From contig NZ_MUJK01000010.1 of NCBI RefSeq assembly GCF_002906155.1, positions 1-64,000 on the forward strand: a stretch of DNA of 64,000 nt. The letters are read 5' to 3'. The position numbers and the translations under genes are program-made. Origin of the DNA: Pseudomonas laurylsulfativorans. GTDB lineage: Bacteria; Pseudomonadota; Gammaproteobacteria; Pseudomonadales; Pseudomonadaceae. The notes beneath the pieces are model-generated. The model made no database searches. It was not told where the DNA came from and was given only the letters and a program-made list of their open reading frames with translations. Positions 52,083 through 61,788 of this stretch are shown here, one piece after another; positions within the stretch are counted from its first letter, which is position 1; each line of letters opens with the position of its first letter.

Positions 52083-54734
52083 TCAGGCTTCACTTTCGTA
52101 TCCCGGCTGAGCCTGTAGCGGCAGGTGCAATGTGATGCAGGTGCCACGCCCCTCGATGCCGTCGGCGACGCTGATACGTCCGCCATGGGCACCGACCATG
52201 CCCTGACAGATCGCCAGCCCCAATCCGGTCCCCTGCCCGCCACGATCACCCCGCGCCGCGGTGTAGAACATGTCGAAGATCTTCTCCCGTTCCGCCTCCG
52301 GAATCCCCGGCCCCTCATCGCTGACAGAGAAAAACAGCTCACCGTCATCGGCCCCGGCGCGCACTTGCAAACGCCCGCGGGGTGGCGAAAACCGCGCGGC
52401 GTTTTCCATCACGTTGATCAGTGCCTGTTCGATCAGTGCGGCGTGGACGTACAGCAGCGGCAAATCCGCCGGTACTTCGGTGCTGACCTGCAGCGACGCA
52501 AGTACCGCGCGCAGGCGATTGAGCGCACTGCCGACGATATCGGCCGGCGACACCCAGTCCCGCGCCAGCTTCAGGGCACCGTGGCCGAGGCGGGTCATGT
52601 CGAGCAGGTTTTGAATATAGCGGTCGAGGCGCTCGGCTTCATCGCGAGTGCCTTCAAGCAGTTCGCGGCGATCCTCCAGCGGGATCGCTTCACCCAGGGC
52701 CAGCAGGCTGTCGATACTGCCGCGCATGGACGTCAGCGGCGTACGCAAATCGTGGGAAACCGAAGCCAGCAAGGCACTGCGCAACTGCTCGGTTTCGCCA
52801 TGCAGCCGCGCCGCTTCCAGATCATCGGCCAGTTGCGCCCGGGCCAGCGCCTGGGCCAGCGGCTGGCTCAGCGCGGTCAACAAGCGACGGCGCTGGCCGC
52901 TCAGGGTCTGGCCTTCCTTGGCGCAAACGCCAAGCAACGCCAGCGGACCGTCCTCCACCGATAATGGCCACCACCACCAGCGGCCGAACGGCAAGGTGCC
53001 GGTGCCCGCACCCGCGGGTTGATCGTGCTGCCAGGCCCAATCGGCCGCGGCGCGTTCGGCTTCGGTGAACTCCAGCGGGCCACCGGTTTCAACTTTCCAG
53101 CCGTTTTGCCCGTCGCGATTGAGCAGGCACAGTTGCACGTCGCTCCAACCGTTGAGGTGTTGGGCAGCCGCGCTGACCACGGCCTGGCGGTCAGTGGCGG
53201 CGGTGAGTTTGCGTGACAGGTCGAGCAATTCGGTGGTCTCTTCCTGGGTGTCGCGCAGGGCCTGCAATTGTCGCCGCTGACGCGCCGCGAGATTGCCGGT
53301 GAGGGCTGCCATCAACAGAAAGAACAGTAAAGTCAGCACGTCTTCTTCGCGCTGGATACTGAAAGAGAAATTCGGTGGAATGAACAGAAAGTCATAGGTC
53401 AGAAACGACAGCGCCGCACAGGCCAACGCCGGCCCGAGACTGCTGCGCACCGCCACCAGCAGCACGGCGGCGAGGAACACCAGCGAGATGTTCGGCAACG
53501 GCAATACACTCGCCACGGCCCAGGCCAGGGCACTGGCCAGAACCGTCGCGATCACGGCCAATGCGTAGTCGAACCAGACCAGCGACTGCATCGATCGTTG
53601 ATGGGGTTGATGCTGTTGGTGATCACTATCGAGGACGTTGATTTCCAGTCCACGCGCATTGCGCAGCAGCCGTGCCGCCAGCCCGCCACCGAACAGGCGC
53701 CGGCGCAATCTCGGTCGGGACTGACCGACCAGCACCAGGCTGGCACGACGCTCGGCGGCATGTTGGATCAGGGTTTTCGCCACTTCACCGGCGCGCAGCA
53801 ACACCACTTCGCCGCCCAGGCGCTCGGCCAGTTGCTGGGCGCTTTGCAGGCGCAGGCGCGACTGTTCGTCACGCACGCGACCGTTGTCCACATGCACCAG
53901 ACTCCAGGGCAGGTGCCGCCGCTGGGCCACTCGACTGGCATGCCGTACCAGACGTTCAGCCTGGGCATCGCCGTCCACTCCCACCAGCAATCGCCCACGC
54001 ACCGCTGGCGCCGCTTGCCCCAACTGGCGATACCCTTGGGCCAGATCGTTATCGACCTGAGCCGCCGCGGTTTGCATTGCCAGTTCGCGCAGGGCCGTGA
54101 GGTTGGTCTGGGAGAAGAACGCATCGATGGCCGCCCGCGCCTGCTCAGGCACATAGACCTTGCCGTCGCGCAAACGCTCGAGCAACTCCCGTGGCGGCAA
54201 GTCGATCAGCAGCAGTTCGTAGGCTTCCTGCAACACCCAGTCCGGCAGGGTTTCGCGAACCTGCACGCCAGTGATGCCGCGCACCTGGTCGTTGAGGCTT
54301 TCCAGATGCTGGACGTTGACCGTGGTGTACACGTCAATGCCGGCGGCGAGCAACTCCTGAATATCCTGCCAGCGTTTTTCGTGACGGCTGCCGGGGGCGT
54401 TGGTGTGCGCCAGCTCGTCGACCAACACCAATTTCGGTTTGGCTTTGATCAGACCGTCGAGGTCCATTTCTTCGAGCAACACGCCACGGTATTCCGAGCG
54501 CACCAACGGCTGCTGCGGCAAGCCGCCGAGCAGGGCTTCGGTTTCGGCCCGGCCATGGGTTTCAACGACACCGGCAATGACTTTCACCCCCTGGCGCAAC
54601 TGGGTGTGGGCCGCTTGCAACATGGCGTAGGTCTTGCCGACCCCCGGCGCGGCACCGAGAAACACTTTGAGCCGTCCACGACCATCGCGGGGCAGGTCTG
54701 CTAACAGCGCGTCGGCGCGGCCGGAGTTGCTCAT
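52083..54734 (-). CDS. kdpD: osmosensitive K+ channel sensor kinase KdpD
   Basis: An 883-residue sensor kinase. The N-terminal KdpD domain carries the Walker-type loop GAAPGVGKT (28-36) that binds ATP. A Usp-like domain follows (about 230-365), then four transmembrane segments (about 385-480), a GAF-like region and the histidine kinase core, with the phosphorylated histidine in ASVSHDLRTPLTSM and the ATP-binding N, G1 and G2 boxes (ENAARFSP, DEGPGIP, GTGLGLAI). The length and domain order are canonical. Confidence 0.97.
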   Translation of the reverse strand: MSNSGRADALLADLPRDGRGRLKVFLGAAPGVGKTYAMLQAAHTQLRQGVKVIAGVVETHGRAETEALLGGLPQQPLVRSEYRGVLLEEMDLDGLIKAKPKLVLVDELAHTNAPGSRHEKRWQDIQELLAAGIDVYTTVNVQHLESLNDQVRGITGVQVRETLPDWVLQEAYELLLIDLPPRELLERLRDGKVYVPEQARAAIDAFFSQTNLTALRELAMQTAAAQVDNDLAQGYRQLGQAAPAVRGRLLVGVDGDAQAERLVRHASRVAQRRHLPWSLVHVDNGRVRDEQSRLRLQSAQQLAERLGGEVVLLRAGEVAKTLIQHAAERRASLVLVGQSRPRLRRRLFGGGLAARLLRNARGLEINVLDSDHQQHQPHQRSMQSLVWFDYALAVIATVLASALAWAVASVLPLPNISLVFLAAVLLVAVRSSLGPALACAALSFLTYDFLFIPPNFSFSIQREEDVLTLLFFLLMAALTGNLAARQRRQLQALRDTQEETTELLDLSRKLTAATDRQAVVSAAAQHLNGWSDVQLCLLNRDGQNGWKVETGGPLEFTEAERAAADWAWQHDQPAGAGTGTLPFGRWWWWPLSVEDGPLALLGVCAKEGQTLSGQRRRLLTALSQPLAQALARAQLADDLEAARLHGETEQLRSALLASVSHDLRTPLTSMRGSIDSLLALGEAIPLEDRRELLEGTRDEAERLDRYIQNLLDMTRLGHGALKLARDWVSPADIVGSALNRLRAVLASLQVSTEVPADLPLLYVHAALIEQALINVMENAARFSPPRGRLQVRAGADDGELFFSVSDEGPGIPEAEREKIFDMFYTAARGDRGGQGTGLGLAICQGMVGAHGGRISVADGIEGRGTCITLHLPLQAQPGYESEA

Positions 54735-54779
54735 GTCTGGGGATCTCTTTTTTCTTGAAGGTGATGGGTGGCCGTTCTA

Positions 54780-54882
54780 TCGCTTTCGCGAGCAAGCCCG
54801 CTCCTACATAAGATCTTCAGTGGCCACACACTATGTGTACGACATTTATCCAGTGTGGGAGCGGGCTTGCTCGCGAATGGCA
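54780..54882. repeat. REP pair (REPIN)
   Basis: TTTCGCGAGCAAGCCCGCTC and GGGAGCGGGCTTGCTCGCGA, between kdpD and kdpC inside the operon. Confidence 0.88.
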
Positions 54883-54893
54883 GCGCCATGGAC

Positions 54894-55439
54894 CTAAAGT
54901 TTTTCCAGCGCCAGATTCAACTCCAGCACATTCACCACCGGCGGACCTACCAATGGCTGCTCGATATGCGCGTCCAGCAGTTGTTGCAGTGTCGCTACCG
55001 GCAGGTTGCGCGCCGCCGCAACACGCGCCAGTTGATAGGCAATCGCCGCCGGTGGCAAGTGCGGATCGAGACCGCTGCCGGACGTAGTGACCAACGCCAA
55101 AGGAACCGGCCCCTGCCCTGGCACCCGCAATTTATTGGCATCGTCGATCACCCGCGTGGCCAGCGCCGGGTTGCTCGGCGACAGGTTGCTGGCACTGCTC
55201 GACACGGTGGCAAAGGCACCGGCCGAAGGACGCGGATGGAACCAGGCATCGCCGACGAAATCCTGGGCGATCAGCGATGAGCCGCGGACCTTGCCCTCGG
55301 CATCGCGCACCAGGCTGCCGTTGGCCTGATCCGGGAACGCGACCTGCGCCACGCCGGTGACCACCAGTGGATAAGCAACGCCGGTGATCAGCGTCATCAG
55401 GACCAGCAGGCTCAGGGCCGGGCGTATCAATGTGGACAT
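54894..55439 (-). CDS. kdpC: K+-transporting ATPase subunit KdpC
   Basis: A 181-residue membrane-anchored subunit with one N-terminal transmembrane helix (LSLLVLMTLITGVAYPLVVT). The periplasmic domain includes FVGDAWFHPRPSA and SGSGLDPHLPPAAIAYQL, the conserved blocks. It stabilises nucleotide binding by KdpB. A REP pair separates it from kdpB. Confidence 0.96.
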   Translation of the reverse strand: MSTLIRPALSLLVLMTLITGVAYPLVVTGVAQVAFPDQANGSLVRDAEGKVRGSSLIAQDFVGDAWFHPRPSAGAFATVSSSASNLSPSNPALATRVIDDANKLRVPGQGPVPLALVTTSGSGLDPHLPPAAIAYQLARVAAARNLPVATLQQLLDAHIEQPLVGPPVVNVLELNLALEKL

Positions 55440-55468
55440 TTCAAAATCCTCGAATTCACAAAAACAAC

Positions 55469-55571
55469 TGTAGGAGCGAGCTTGCTCGCGATGGATCTGA
55501 AGGCACCGCGCTTTGTCAGAAAGGGCGCGTTATCGTTAACCACCTTCGCGAGCAAGCTCGCTCCTACAGTG
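55469..55571. repeat. REP pair (REPIN)
   Basis: GGAGCGAGCTTGCTCGCGAT and CTTCGCGAGCAAGCTCGCTC, between kdpC and kdpB inside the operon. Confidence 0.88.
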
Positions 55572-55582
55572 GGGGTGTCAGG

Positions 55583-57640
55583 TCAAACCAGATGCAACGC
55601 CGTCAACAGCATGTCGATGGCCTTGATGCCCACGAACGGCACCAGGATCCCGCCCAGGCCGTAGATCAGCAGGTTGCGCCGCAGCAACGCCGCCGCACTC
55701 GCCGCCTGCACGCGCACACCGCGCAATGCCAAGGGGATCAACACCACAATGATCAAGGCGTTGAACACGATCGCCGAGAGAATCGCACTCTGCGGACTGC
55801 TCAGGTGCATCACGTTGAGCACGCCCAGTTGCGGGTAGATCGCGGCGAACAACGCCGGCAGGATCGCGAAGTACTTGGCCACGTCGTTGGCGATGGAAAA
55901 GGTCGTCAGCGCACCACGGGTGACCAGCAATTCCTTGCCGATCTGCACCACGTCCAGCAACTTGGTCGGGTCACTATCGAGGTCGACCATGTTCGCCGCC
56001 TCACGTGCCGCTTGCGTACCGTCGTTCATCGCCATGCCGACGTCCGCCTGGGCCAATGCCGGGGCGTCATTGGCGCCGTCGCCGCACATCGCGACCAGGC
56101 GACCATCGTTTTGCTCGTGACGAATGCGCGCCAGTTTTTTCTCCGGCGTGGCTTCGGCCAGCACGTCATCCACACCCGCCTCGGCGGCGATGGCGGCAGC
56201 GGTCAACGGGTTGTCGCCGGTGACCATGACGGTGCGGATCCCCAGCTTGCGCAGCTCGGCGAAGCGCTCGCGGATGCCGGGCTTGACCACGTCCTTGAGG
56301 TGAATCGCGCCGAGCAGCTTGCCGTCGGCACACACCAGCAGCGGGGTGCCGCCGCTTTGGGCGATCTTGTCGATTTCACGGGACAAGGCCGGCGCCAGGT
56401 CAGCGCGTTTCAGGCCGACGAAGGCCAGTAACGAATCCACCGCGCCTTTGCGGTACACACGGCCCTGATAGTCGACACCGGACAAGCGGGTTTCGGCACT
56501 GAATGGCACGGCTGTCAGCACTTCAGCGGACGGCTCCGGTTGCGGATGGGTGCCGCGCAGGTACTCGACGATCGACTTGCCTTCCGCTGTGTCGTCGGCC
56601 AGCGAGGCAAACAACGCACCTTCAGCCAGTTCCTTGGCAGTGACGCCCGGTGCGGCATAGACCGCGGTGCAGCGACGGTTACCGAAGGTGATGGTGCCGG
56701 TCTTGTCCAGCAGCAAGACATGCACGTCCCCCGCCGCCTCCACCGCACGACCGGACTTGGCGATCACGTTCAGGCGCACCAGGCGATCCATGCCGGCGAT
56801 ACCGATGGCCGACAACAGGCCGCCGATGGTGGTCGGAATCAACGTGACCAACAGCGCCACCAGGAACACCAGCGGCAGGCTGCCGTTGGCGAAGTGGGCG
56901 AACGGTTGCAGGGTGACGACCACCAGCAAGAAGATCAGGGTCAGGCCGATCAGCAGGATGTCGAGCGCCACTTCGTTCGGGGTTTTCTGGCGTTTGGCGC
57001 CTTCGACCAGGGCGATCATTCGGTCCAGGGTCGACTCGCCAGGGTTGGCGGTAATCTTCACCAGCAGCCAGTCGGACACCAGCCGAGTGTTGCCGGTAAC
57101 GGCCGAGCGGTCGCCGCCGGACTCGCGAATCACCGGCGCCGATTCACCGGTAATCGCTGCTTCGTTGACCGCCGCGATGCCTTCGATCACTTCGCCGTCA
57201 CCGGGGATCATCTCCCCCGCTTCAACGCGCACCACATCGCCTTTGCGCAAGCTGGCGGCGGGCACCACCTGGAAGCTGCCGTTGCTGGTTTTGCGCCGTG
57301 CGCTCAAACCTTCGCTGCCGGCCTTGAGGCTGTCGGCGCGGGCCTTGCCGCGACCTTCAGCCAAGGCTTCAGCGAAGTTGGCGAACAGCACGGTGAACCA
57401 CAGCCACACAGCGATTTGCGCGGCGACGAAGGTCGGCACCGCCGCGTCGGGAATGAAGCACAGTACGGTGGTCAGGATCGCGGTCAGTTCGACCACCAGC
57501 ATCACCGGCGCACGCTGCAATTGCCGTGGGTCGAGCTTGACGAAGGCTTGCACCAGCGCCGGGCGCCACAGGGCCGAGATCGCGGTTTTCGGTTGCTCCG
57601 GTGCCTTGACGGCGACCGGTTTGGTTGCGGGCATATTCAT
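55583..57640 (-). CDS. kdpB: K+-transporting P-type ATPase subunit KdpB
   Basis: A 685-residue P-type ATPase. The phosphorylated aspartate is in LLLDKTGTITFGN, the actuator TGES in AAITGESAPVI, and the hinge in MCGDGANDAPALAQADVG. Seven hydrophobic segments are visible. ATG 57640 (MNMPATKPVAV) lies six bases from AAGGAG; ATG 57643 lies only three. It starts 10 bases after kdpA ends. Confidence 0.97.
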   Translation of the reverse strand: MNMPATKPVAVKAPEQPKTAISALWRPALVQAFVKLDPRQLQRAPVMLVVELTAILTTVLCFIPDAAVPTFVAAQIAVWLWFTVLFANFAEALAEGRGKARADSLKAGSEGLSARRKTSNGSFQVVPAASLRKGDVVRVEAGEMIPGDGEVIEGIAAVNEAAITGESAPVIRESGGDRSAVTGNTRLVSDWLLVKITANPGESTLDRMIALVEGAKRQKTPNEVALDILLIGLTLIFLLVVVTLQPFAHFANGSLPLVFLVALLVTLIPTTIGGLLSAIGIAGMDRLVRLNVIAKSGRAVEAAGDVHVLLLDKTGTITFGNRRCTAVYAAPGVTAKELAEGALFASLADDTAEGKSIVEYLRGTHPQPEPSAEVLTAVPFSAETRLSGVDYQGRVYRKGAVDSLLAFVGLKRADLAPALSREIDKIAQSGGTPLLVCADGKLLGAIHLKDVVKPGIRERFAELRKLGIRTVMVTGDNPLTAAAIAAEAGVDDVLAEATPEKKLARIRHEQNDGRLVAMCGDGANDAPALAQADVGMAMNDGTQAAREAANMVDLDSDPTKLLDVVQIGKELLVTRGALTTFSIANDVAKYFAILPALFAAIYPQLGVLNVMHLSSPQSAILSAIVFNALIIVVLIPLALRGVRVQAASAAALLRRNLLIYGLGGILVPFVGIKAIDMLLTALHLV

Positions 57641-57650
57641 CATCAGCTCC

Positions 57651-59345
57651 TTAGAAGCCCATACTCAGGTGTTCAGCAATAGGACCCAGTGCCAAGGTCG
57701 GCAGGAAGGTCAGGCCACCCACCAACAAGATGGTCACGGTCAGCAGGGTCACGAACAGCGGGCCGTGGGTCGGGAAGCTGTTCTGCCCGATCGGCGCGGT
57801 TTTCTTCATCGCCAGGCTGCCGGCCAGGGCCAGAACCGGGAGGATGTAGCCGAAGCGACCGATCAACATGCCCAGGCCCAACATCAGGTTGTGAAACGGA
57901 GTGTTGGCACCGAAGCCACCGAAGGCCGAACCGTTGTTGGCACTGGCTGAGGTGTAGGCGTAGAGCAACTGACTGAAACCATGGGCGCCAGGGTTGCTCA
58001 CGGCGGCCACCGGACCAGGCAGGCTGGCGGCGATCGCGCCGAGTACCAGTACGCCAATCGGCATGACCATGAGGGTCACTACCAGCAATTGCACTTCTTT
58101 GGCCTGCAGTTTCTTGCCGAGGTATTCCGGGGTGCGGCCGATCATCAGGCCAGCCAGGAATACTGCGATCAGCACGTTGAGCAACATGCCGTAGAGCCCG
58201 GCACCGACGCCGCCGAAGATCACTTCGCCGACCATCATGTTGACCAGCGCCACCATGCCGCTCAGCGGGTTGAGGCTGTCGTGCATGCCGTTCACCGAAC
58301 CGTTGGACGCGGCCGTGGTGGTCACCGACCACAGCACCGTGGCAGTGGTGCCAAAGCGCGCTTCCTTGCCTTCCAGCGGCGCAGTCTGCTCGACGGCAAC
58401 GTTGTTCAGTGCCGGGTTCGATTGATATTCAGCCCACAGAGAGGTTGCGCCGCCGATCAGGAACAGCGCCAGCATGCAGGCGATGATCGCGCGACTCTGG
58501 CGCAGGTCTTTCACGTAGTGGCCAAAGGTGAAGACCAGCGCAACGGGGATCAGAATGATCGAGGTCACTTCGAACAGGTTGCTCCATGCCGTCGGGTTCT
58601 CAAACGGATGCGCCGAGTTCACGCCGAAGAAACCGCCACCGTTGGTGCCCAGTTGCTTGATCGCAATCTGGCTGGCAGCCGGACCGAGCGGAATCACTTG
58701 GTCAACGCCCTGCAGGGTCACCGCATTCACGTATTGCGCGAAGGTTTGCGGCACGCCCTGCCAGACCAGATAGAGCGCCAGCAACAGGCACAGCGGCAGC
58801 AGGCCGTAGAGGGTGGCGCGGGTCATGTCGACCCAGAAGTTACCGAGGCTGTTGGTCGACTTGCGGCCAATGCCTCGGCACAGCGCAACCAGTACCGCCA
58901 GGCCGGTGGCGGCGCTGACGAAGTTCTGCACGGTGAGGCCGACCATCTGGCTCAGGTAGCTCAACGATGCTTCGCCGCTGTAGGACTGCCAGTTGGTGTT
59001 GGTCATGAAGCTGACAGCGGTATTGAACGCCTGCGTCCACTCCATACCTGGCAGGTTTTGCGGGTTCAGCGGCAAGTGGTCCTGGAACAGGAGGATGACG
59101 AACAGCAGCAGGAAACCCGCGAGGTTGAAGGCGAGCAAGGCCAGTGTGTACCTCTGCCAGCTCTGTTCGGCCTGCGGATCGACGCCGGCCAGACGATAAC
59201 AACCGCGTTCGACCGGGCCGAGAATCGGCGTCAGCCAGGTGCGCTGTCCTTCCATCACCTTGTAGTAGAAGCGCCCGAGAAACGGCGCAGGGACCAATAC
59301 CAGGGCGAAAAACCCGAGGATCAGCCAATAGTCATAACTGTGCAT
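57651..59345 (-). CDS. kdpA: K+-transporting ATPase subunit KdpA
   Basis: A 564-residue channel-like subunit that binds and passes K+. Ten or so transmembrane segments and the selectivity-filter-like blocks (TNTNWQSYSGEASLSYL, LGTNGGGFFGVNSAHPFENP and the ASANNGSAFGGFG region) are present. The start MHSYDYWLILGFF is nine bases after kdpF. Confidence 0.97.
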   Translation of the reverse strand: MHSYDYWLILGFFALVLVPAPFLGRFYYKVMEGQRTWLTPILGPVERGCYRLAGVDPQAEQSWQRYTLALLAFNLAGFLLLFVILLFQDHLPLNPQNLPGMEWTQAFNTAVSFMTNTNWQSYSGEASLSYLSQMVGLTVQNFVSAATGLAVLVALCRGIGRKSTNSLGNFWVDMTRATLYGLLPLCLLLALYLVWQGVPQTFAQYVNAVTLQGVDQVIPLGPAASQIAIKQLGTNGGGFFGVNSAHPFENPTAWSNLFEVTSIILIPVALVFTFGHYVKDLRQSRAIIACMLALFLIGGATSLWAEYQSNPALNNVAVEQTAPLEGKEARFGTTATVLWSVTTTAASNGSVNGMHDSLNPLSGMVALVNMMVGEVIFGGVGAGLYGMLLNVLIAVFLAGLMIGRTPEYLGKKLQAKEVQLLVVTLMVMPIGVLVLGAIAASLPGPVAAVSNPGAHGFSQLLYAYTSASANNGSAFGGFGANTPFHNLMLGLGMLIGRFGYILPVLALAGSLAMKKTAPIGQNSFPTHGPLFVTLLTVTILLVGGLTFLPTLALGPIAEHLSMGF

Positions 59346-59353
59346 AGCCGCTC

Positions 59354-59443
59354 CTAGTTCCGGTCCGCGCGCAGCAGCGCAACCAACAGATAAATGAACA
59401 GCCCCACTGCCAGCAGCAGCGACACCCCGTCCAGAACGCTCAT
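59354..59443 (-). CDS. kdpF: K+-transporting ATPase small subunit KdpF
   Basis: A 29-residue single-helix membrane peptide, MSVLDGVSLLLAVGLFIYLL at its N-terminus and a basic end LRADRN. This is the usual size and place of KdpF, the lipid-like stabiliser of the complex and first gene of the operon. It is too short for routine gene callers. Confidence 0.92.
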   Translation of the reverse strand: MSVLDGVSLLLAVGLFIYLLVALLRADRN

Positions 59444-59532
59444 GGAAGTTCTCCGTGTTACGGCGTATTGCCGCGTGTGGAGTCATTGTCGGAAAGGAGG
59501 CTGTAAAGGAACGAGACCGAGGGTGTGCGCGG

Positions 59533-59552
59533 GGCATAAAGAAAGCGTAAAG
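59533..59552 (-). promoter_or_regulatory. putative KdpE-binding region upstream of kdpF
   Basis: On the reverse strand the sequence reads CTTTACGCTTTCTTTATGCC, T-rich and similar to the E. coli KdpE site, which has two TTTA-type half-sites one turn apart. It is about 90 bases upstream of kdpF. No clear -10 was assigned. The rest of the 344-base gap between kdpF and rfbB shows no gene. Confidence 0.4.
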
Positions 59553-59787
59553 AGTGGGCTTACGCTGGGGTTACAGGCAGCAGTGAGGCGCTTGGGTGTG
59601 GAAAAACCCGGAGTGACGTACGTAGATATCTAAATTGTGCGCGAGAATAGTGAGTGAAGGCGGCAAGTCATGGATAATCCAGCCTGATTGGCGCGACGCA
59701 ACCCAATGGGGTCAAGAACTCTTGCACCTCCCCGCTCGCGCCTGCAAGCTACCGCCATTCGCATTACTGAAAAAAGGCTGGCCCAAC

Positions 59788-60870
59788 GTGCGTATCCTTA
59801 TTACCGGCGGAGCCGGTTTCATAGGCTCGGCCCTTGTTCGCGAGCTGATCCAACACACCGGGCATGAAGTGCTCAACCTGGACAAACTGACGTATGCCGG
59901 CAATCTCGAATCGCTGACCAGCATTGCCAACGACACTCGCTACGAGTTCGTTCAAGCCGATATTGTTGACCAGGCGACCGTCAGCGCCGTGCTGGCGCGT
60001 TTCCAGCCTCACGCGATCATGCACCTGGCAGCAGAGTCCCACGTCGATCGTTCCATCGACGGGCCATCGGAATTCATCCAGACCAACATCGTCGGCACCT
60101 ACAGCCTGCTCGAAGCCGCCCGCGCCTATTGGCAAACCCTGCCGGAGCCCGAGAAAAGCGTCTTCCGCTTTCATCACATTTCCACTGACGAGGTTTACGG
60201 CGACCTGCACGGTGTCGACGACCTGTTTACGGAAACCACGCCCTACGCGCCGAGTTCCCCCTACTCCGCCAGCAAGGCAGCGTCCGACCACCTGGTCCGC
60301 GCCTGGCAGCGAACCTATGGCCTGCCAGTACTGCTGACCAATTGCTCGAACAATTACGGGCCGTTCCACTTCCCCGAGAAACTGATTCCGCTGGTCATCC
60401 TCAATGCCTTGGCCGGCAAGCCTCTGCCGGTGTATGGCAATGGCCTGCAAGTGCGCGACTGGCTGTTCGTCGAAGATCACGCCCGGGCACTGCTCAAGGT
60501 GGTGACCACAGGCACCGTCGGCGAGACTTACAACATCGGCGGGCACAACGAACAAAAGAACATCGACGTGGTGCGTGGCATCTGTGCCCTTCTTGAAGAA
60601 TTGGCACCGCAAAAGCCTGAGGGCGTTGCGCATTACGCCGACCTGATCACATTCGTCCAGGATCGTCCTGGACATGACTTACGCTACGCAATCGACGCCA
60701 GCAAGATTGAACGCGAACTGGGCTGGGTGCCCGAAGAGACGTTCGAGACCGGCCTGCGCAAAACCGTTCAATGGTACCTGGACAACATGGAGTGGTGCCG
60801 CCGCGTCCAAGACGGCAGCTATCAAGGTGAACGCCTTGGCGCCATCAATCCCAAGGAGCTGCTCGCATGA
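59788..60870 (+). CDS. rfbB: dTDP-glucose 4,6-dehydratase RfbB
   Basis: A 360-residue extended SDR enzyme, the second step to dTDP-L-rhamnose. The NAD-binding GGAGFIG is at residues 7-13, the active-site TDE in HISTDEVYG, and the YSASK motif follows. It begins with GTG at 59788 (read as MRILITGGAGFIG), with AAAAGG upstream; ATG 59635 would add 51 unlikely residues. It overlaps rfbA by four bases. Confidence 0.96.
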   Translation: MRILITGGAGFIGSALVRELIQHTGHEVLNLDKLTYAGNLESLTSIANDTRYEFVQADIVDQATVSAVLARFQPHAIMHLAAESHVDRSIDGPSEFIQTNIVGTYSLLEAARAYWQTLPEPEKSVFRFHHISTDEVYGDLHGVDDLFTETTPYAPSSPYSASKAASDHLVRAWQRTYGLPVLLTNCSNNYGPFHFPEKLIPLVILNALAGKPLPVYGNGLQVRDWLFVEDHARALLKVVTTGTVGETYNIGGHNEQKNIDVVRGICALLEELAPQKPEGVAHYADLITFVQDRPGHDLRYAIDASKIERELGWVPEETFETGLRKTVQWYLDNMEWCRRVQDGSYQGERLGAINPKELLA

Positions 60871-61742
60871 TGAAAGGTATCGTTTTGGCGGGTGGCTCGG
60901 GCACGCGCCTGCACCCGATTACACTCGGCGTGTCGAAACAGCTGTTGCCGGTCTACGACAAACCCATGATCTACTATCCGATCTCGGTGCTGATGCTGGC
61001 CGGCATCAAGGATATCCTGCTGATTTCCACCCCGCAGGATCTGCCTCAGTATCGCAATCTGCTGGGTGACGGCAGCCAGTTCGGAGTGAATTTCAGCTTT
61101 GCCGAGCAGCCATCTCCGGACGGTCTGGCCCAGGCTTTCCTGATTGGCGAAGAGTTCATTGGCGATGACCCTGTGTGCCTGATCCTGGGCGACAACATCT
61201 TCCACGGTCAGCACTTTGGCGAACAATTGCAGAACGCGGCAAAACGCTCATCCGGCGCCACCGTGTTCGGTTATTGGGTCAAAGACCCCGAGCGCTTCGG
61301 CGTCATCGACTTCGACAGCGAAGGCCGTGCGCTATCCATTGAAGAAAAACCGAAAAAGCCGAAATCCAGTTATGCCGTTACCGGCCTGTATTTCTATGAC
61401 AACGATGTGATCGAGATCGCCAAGGCGGTGAAACCTTCGCCACGCGGCGAACTGGAAATCACCGACGTCAACAATGCCTATCTGCAACGTGGCGATCTGC
61501 AGGTCGAGCGTTTTGGTCGAGGCTTCGCCTGGCTCGACACCGGCACCCACGACAGCTTGCTCGAAGCCTCTCAATACGTGCAAACCATCGAACACCGCCA
61601 AGGCCTCAAAGTCGCCTGTCTCGAAGAGATAGCCTATGAAAATGGCTGGATCGACCGCGAGCAGTTGCTCGAGCGCGCCCGGTACTTCGGCAAGACCGGA
61701 TATGGCCAGTACCTGGCCAAACTGGCAGGGGAAGAGCAATGA
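60867..61742 (+). CDS. rfbA: glucose-1-phosphate thymidylyltransferase RfbA
   Basis: A 291-residue nucleotidyltransferase, the first step of dTDP-rhamnose synthesis, feedback-inhibited by the end product. The nucleotide loop GGSGTRLHP is at residues 8-16, KPMIYYPI follows, and LILGDNIFHG and AWLDTGTHDSLLEAS are conserved. The ATGA overlap with rfbB implies coupling. Confidence 0.97.
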   Translation: MMKGIVLAGGSGTRLHPITLGVSKQLLPVYDKPMIYYPISVLMLAGIKDILLISTPQDLPQYRNLLGDGSQFGVNFSFAEQPSPDGLAQAFLIGEEFIGDDPVCLILGDNIFHGQHFGEQLQNAAKRSSGATVFGYWVKDPERFGVIDFDSEGRALSIEEKPKKPKSSYAVTGLYFYDNDVIEIAKAVKPSPRGELEITDVNNAYLQRGDLQVERFGRGFAWLDTGTHDSLLEASQYVQTIEHRQGLKVACLEEIAYENGWIDREQLLERARYFGKTGYGQYLAKLAGEEQ

Positions 61743-61788
61743 ACCTGTGCACGCCCGATTTGCCCGGTAAGGAGATCGGACTTCGCCC

